From Phycisphaerales bacterium (GTDB lineage: Bacteria > Planctomycetota > Phycisphaerae > Phycisphaerales > SM1A02): 6,043 bases of DNA. Numbering within the stretch: the stretch's first letter is position 1; every line of letters starts with the position of its first letter. A program made the translations under genes and the position numbers. Below the pieces are notes generated by a model. The model saw only the letters and a program-made list of their open reading frames with translations, was not told where the DNA came from and made no database searches. Below are positions 4,236-6,043 of this stretch, piece after piece. Location of the stretch: contig JAGQOI010000549.1 of assembly GCA_020427625.1 (NCBI GenBank), forward strand, positions 1-6,043, given 5' to 3'.

Positions 4236-5636
4236 TCAGCGTGGGCGTTGTCGGCCGCCGCGTCCGCCTTCGCCGCCGAAGAAGCCCTGGTAGTTCCGCA
4301 TGAGGAGGTTGGCCTCGATGCGTTGGATGAGGTCGAGTCCGACGGAGACGACGATGAGCAGGCCGGTCCCGCCGAGGAACGAGGCGACGAAGAACGGGAT
4401 CTGCATCTGCTTCGCGACGATGGACGGGATGACCGCGATGATGGCGAGGAATCCGGCGCCGACGTAGGTGATGCGCTCCATCACGGTCTCGAGGTACTCG
4501 GCCGTGCGCGGGCCGGGTCGGAGTCCGGGGATGAAGCTGCCGTGATCGCGCAACTGCTTGGACATGTCTTCCGGGCTGAACTGGATGGTGGTCCAGAAGT
4601 AGCTGAAGAAGTAGATCAGGATGATCTCGACGACGATGTACGGGTACTCGCCGATCTGGAAGTTCGCGGCGAAGAACCGGGTGACCGCCGCGAGCCAGGA
4701 GTTCGGATCCGACTGCGAGGTCAGCGTGCTCAGGTACCCGAAGATGGCCGACGGGAAGATGAGCAGCGAGCTCGCGAAGATGATGGGCATGACGCCGGCG
4801 TGATTGATCCGCAGCGGCAGGTAGTGTTTCTGTCCGCCGACCTGTCGTCGGCCTCGCGTCTGTTTCGCCTGCTGGATGGGGATGCGGCGCTGGGCGACGG
4901 TGATGAGGATCGCTCCGGCGACGACGAAGACGAACGCGCAGATGAGGAACAGGACGCCGAGCGGGCTGATGCCGCCGTCGGTCTGCTGGCTCGGGTTGAA
5001 CTCCTTCGCGACCCACGTCACGGCGCCGGGCATCTGGGAGATGATGCCGGCGGTGAGGATCATGGAGACGCCGTTGCCGATGCCGTACTTGTCGATCTGC
5101 TCGCCGAGCCACATGAGGAACAGGCTGCCGGCGGTGAGGCCGGTGAGACCGGCGGTGTAGTACAGCGCGATCTCCGACCCGTTGAGGAACTCGGGCTTCA
5201 CGAGGTTCGAGGCGACCATGTACTTGAGCCACATGATCGACTGGATGAAGCAGAGACCGACGGTCGCGTAGCGCGTCCACTCGGTGATCTTCTGCTGCCC
5301 GCTCGCCCCCTCCTTCTTGAGTTCCTGGAGACGCGGGATCGCGGTCTGGAGGAGCTGGAAGATGATCGCGGCCGTGATGTACGGCATGATGCCGAGACCG
5401 AAGATCGTCGACTGACTCAGCGAGCCGCCGGAGAAGATCGACGCGTAGTCGAGCAGGCGTCCGAAGCCCGTCGCATCCTCACTCGCGCGGCTGGCCGCCG
5501 ACTTCACGGCTTCCTGGTTCACGCCGGGCAGCGGAATCCAGAACCCGATCCGGTAGATGGCGAGCATCGCCATCGTGAAGACGACCTTGTTGCGAAGGTC
5601 GGGGATGCGGAAGATGTTCAGAAAGGCCTGGAGCAT
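4236..5636 (-). CDS. secY: Preprotein translocase channel subunit SecY
   Basis: SecY forms the protein-conducting channel of the SecYEG translocon in the inner membrane. The product has 466 residues, somewhat longer than the E. coli protein. The start MLQAFLNIFRIPDLRNKVVF is typical. Ten membrane segments can be placed at about 17-37, 76-98, 123-143, 155-177, 186-208, 226-248, 278-302, 330-352, 389-407 and 413-434, with the plug region near 60-75. Cytosolic loop signatures RRIPIQQAKQTRGR (250-263) and GSFIPGLRPGPRTAEYL (366-382), the SecA and ribosome contact loops, are present; R373 in the second corresponds to E. coli R357. The tail after residue 452 is Gly/Arg-rich (GGEGGRGGRQRPR). The ribosome-binding site is weak (GGAA, 5642-5645). 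It follows rplO after 41 bases. Confidence 0.98.
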   Translation of the reverse strand: MLQAFLNIFRIPDLRNKVVFTMAMLAIYRIGFWIPLPGVNQEAVKSAASRASEDATGFGRLLDYASIFSGGSLSQSTIFGLGIMPYITAAIIFQLLQTAIPRLQELKKEGASGQQKITEWTRYATVGLCFIQSIMWLKYMVASNLVKPEFLNGSEIALYYTAGLTGLTAGSLFLMWLGEQIDKYGIGNGVSMILTAGIISQMPGAVTWVAKEFNPSQQTDGGISPLGVLFLICAFVFVVAGAILITVAQRRIPIQQAKQTRGRRQVGGQKHYLPLRINHAGVMPIIFASSLLIFPSAIFGYLSTLTSQSDPNSWLAAVTRFFAANFQIGEYPYIVVEIILIYFFSYFWTTIQFSPEDMSKQLRDHGSFIPGLRPGPRTAEYLETVMERITYVGAGFLAIIAVIPSIVAKQMQIPFFVASFLGGTGLLIVVSVGLDLIQRIEANLLMRNYQGFFGGEGGRGGRQRPR

Positions 5637-5654
5637 GTCGGTTCCGTTTCAAGT

Positions 5655-5667
5655 CCTCGCGACGAGG
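5655..5667 (-). other. Small hairpin in the rplO-secY gap
   Basis: CCTCG (5655-5659) pairs with CGAGG (5663-5667) around a 3-base loop in the 41-base gap. A repeated GGTTCCG flanks it on both sides (5640-5646 and 5666-5672). No T-tract follows, so it is unlikely to be a terminator and could be chance. Confidence 0.25.
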
Positions 5668-5677
5668 TTCCGCGGGA

Positions 5678-6043
5678 TCACTCCGAGGCCGGAGCGGCGG
5701 CCCTCGGCTTCTTCGGCTTGGCCGGACGGAGCCACTTCGTCTTCTCGACGACGGTGCACGTGCCTCCGGCGGCTTCGATCTTCTGACGGGCCGACTCGGA
5801 GAACTTCCCGGCCGTGACCGTGAGCTTCTTCGTGAGTTCGCCTTCGCCGAGCACCTTCAGCGGGAGCTTCGCGTCGCGCACGATGCCCGCCTTGGCGAGC
5901 AGTTCGACGTCGACCGACGCACCCGCGTCGCAGAAGGATTCGAGCACCTTCACGTTCACGACGTGGAAGTTGTTCGCGAACGCGTAGTTCGAGAAGCCGC
6001 GCTTGGGAATGCGACGGAAGAACGGCATCTGGCCGCCCTCGAA
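5678..6043 (-). CDS. rplO: Large ribosomal subunit protein uL15, N-terminus cut off by window edge
   Basis: uL15 binds 23S rRNA and takes part in late 50S assembly. The 121 visible residues begin FEGGQMPFFRRIPKRGF, the family motif that normally follows a Gly/Arg/Lys-rich N-terminal arm. That arm (roughly 50 residues in relatives) lies beyond the window, so the ATG at 6028 within the motif is not the true start. The globular domain continues with VVNVKVLESF (28-37), LPLKVLGEGELTKKLTVTA (59-77) and SARQKIEAAGG (82-92). The C-terminus carries a Lys/Pro/Ala-rich extension (RPAKPKKPRAAAPASE). It precedes secY, as in the spc operon of most bacteria. Confidence 0.96.
   Translation of the reverse strand, partial: FEGGQMPFFRRIPKRGFSNYAFANNFHVVNVKVLESFCDAGASVDVELLAKAGIVRDAKLPLKVLGEGELTKKLTVTAGKFSESARQKIEAAGGTCTVVEKTKWLRPAKPKKPRAAAPASE

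Noticed and set aside
4126..5280. Minus-strand frame extending map upstream through secY, to 676 codons in total
   Set aside because: The extra part overlaps secY in another frame, is a His/Arg/Pro-rich string and has no aminopeptidase homology. The map core begins near codon 27 from the ATG at 4125.
4188..5786. Open plus-strand frame of 532 codons antisense to secY
   Set aside because: It has the same cause: it is in register with secY, which lacks TTA, CTA and TCA codons. Its predicted product is an Asp/Glu/Arg-rich string with no fold signature.

Overview
The window is a stretch of a bacterial ribosomal-protein superoperon, the end of the spc cluster running into the alpha cluster. Every real gene lies on the minus strand, so transcription runs from high to low coordinates. 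In transcription order the genes are rplO (uL15, 5' end cut off by the window), secY, map, infA, rpmJ, rpsM, rpsK, rpoA and rplQ (bL17, 3' end cut off). I see no RNA gene, insertion sequence, CRISPR array or phage gene. I also see no previously undescribed system. The interest is in unusual details of an otherwise conserved housekeeping locus.

The DNA is GC-rich throughout, and long spurious reading frames run antisense to the real genes, as expected at such composition. The organism looks like a member of the Planctomycetota, perhaps of the Phycisphaerae type. This is inferred from the RpoA N-terminus (MHVRWRGLELP), from a short C-rich repeat (CCTCCGTGC units on the minus strand) of a kind I associate with Planctomycetota/PVC genomes, and from wide gaps between ribosomal genes. 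A phylogeny of RpoA or SecY would be needed to fix it. The order secY-map-infA-rpmJ-rpsM-rpsK-rpoA-rplQ resembles the Bacillus arrangement, not that of E. coli, but adk is absent between secY and map. No rpsD lies between rpsK and rpoA, whereas E. coli has it there.

Region by region: 5678-6043 encodes most of uL15; 4236-5636 the SecY translocon channel; 4126-4235 is a spacer with a 3 x 9 bp tandem repeat and a G-tract-rich plus strand; 3250-4125 encodes type I methionine aminopeptidase; 2953-3168 IF-1; 2753-2869 a bL36 lacking three of the four zinc ligands; 2315-2692 uS13; 1788-2162 uS11; 622-1629 the RNA polymerase alpha subunit; 3-554 bL17 with an internal insertion of about 41 residues relative to E. 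coli.

The genes cooperate in gene expression: ribosomal proteins of both subunits, an initiation factor, the polymerase assembly subunit, the enzyme that trims the initiator methionine and the membrane channel that receives nascent secretory proteins. Gaps of 41 to 158 bases separate all genes, with no overlaps. Most gaps hold compact perfect GC-rich inverted repeats, several of them placed on or next to stop codons. None has a convincing T-tract, so I treat them as candidate RNA processing, stability or attenuation elements and not as proven terminators.
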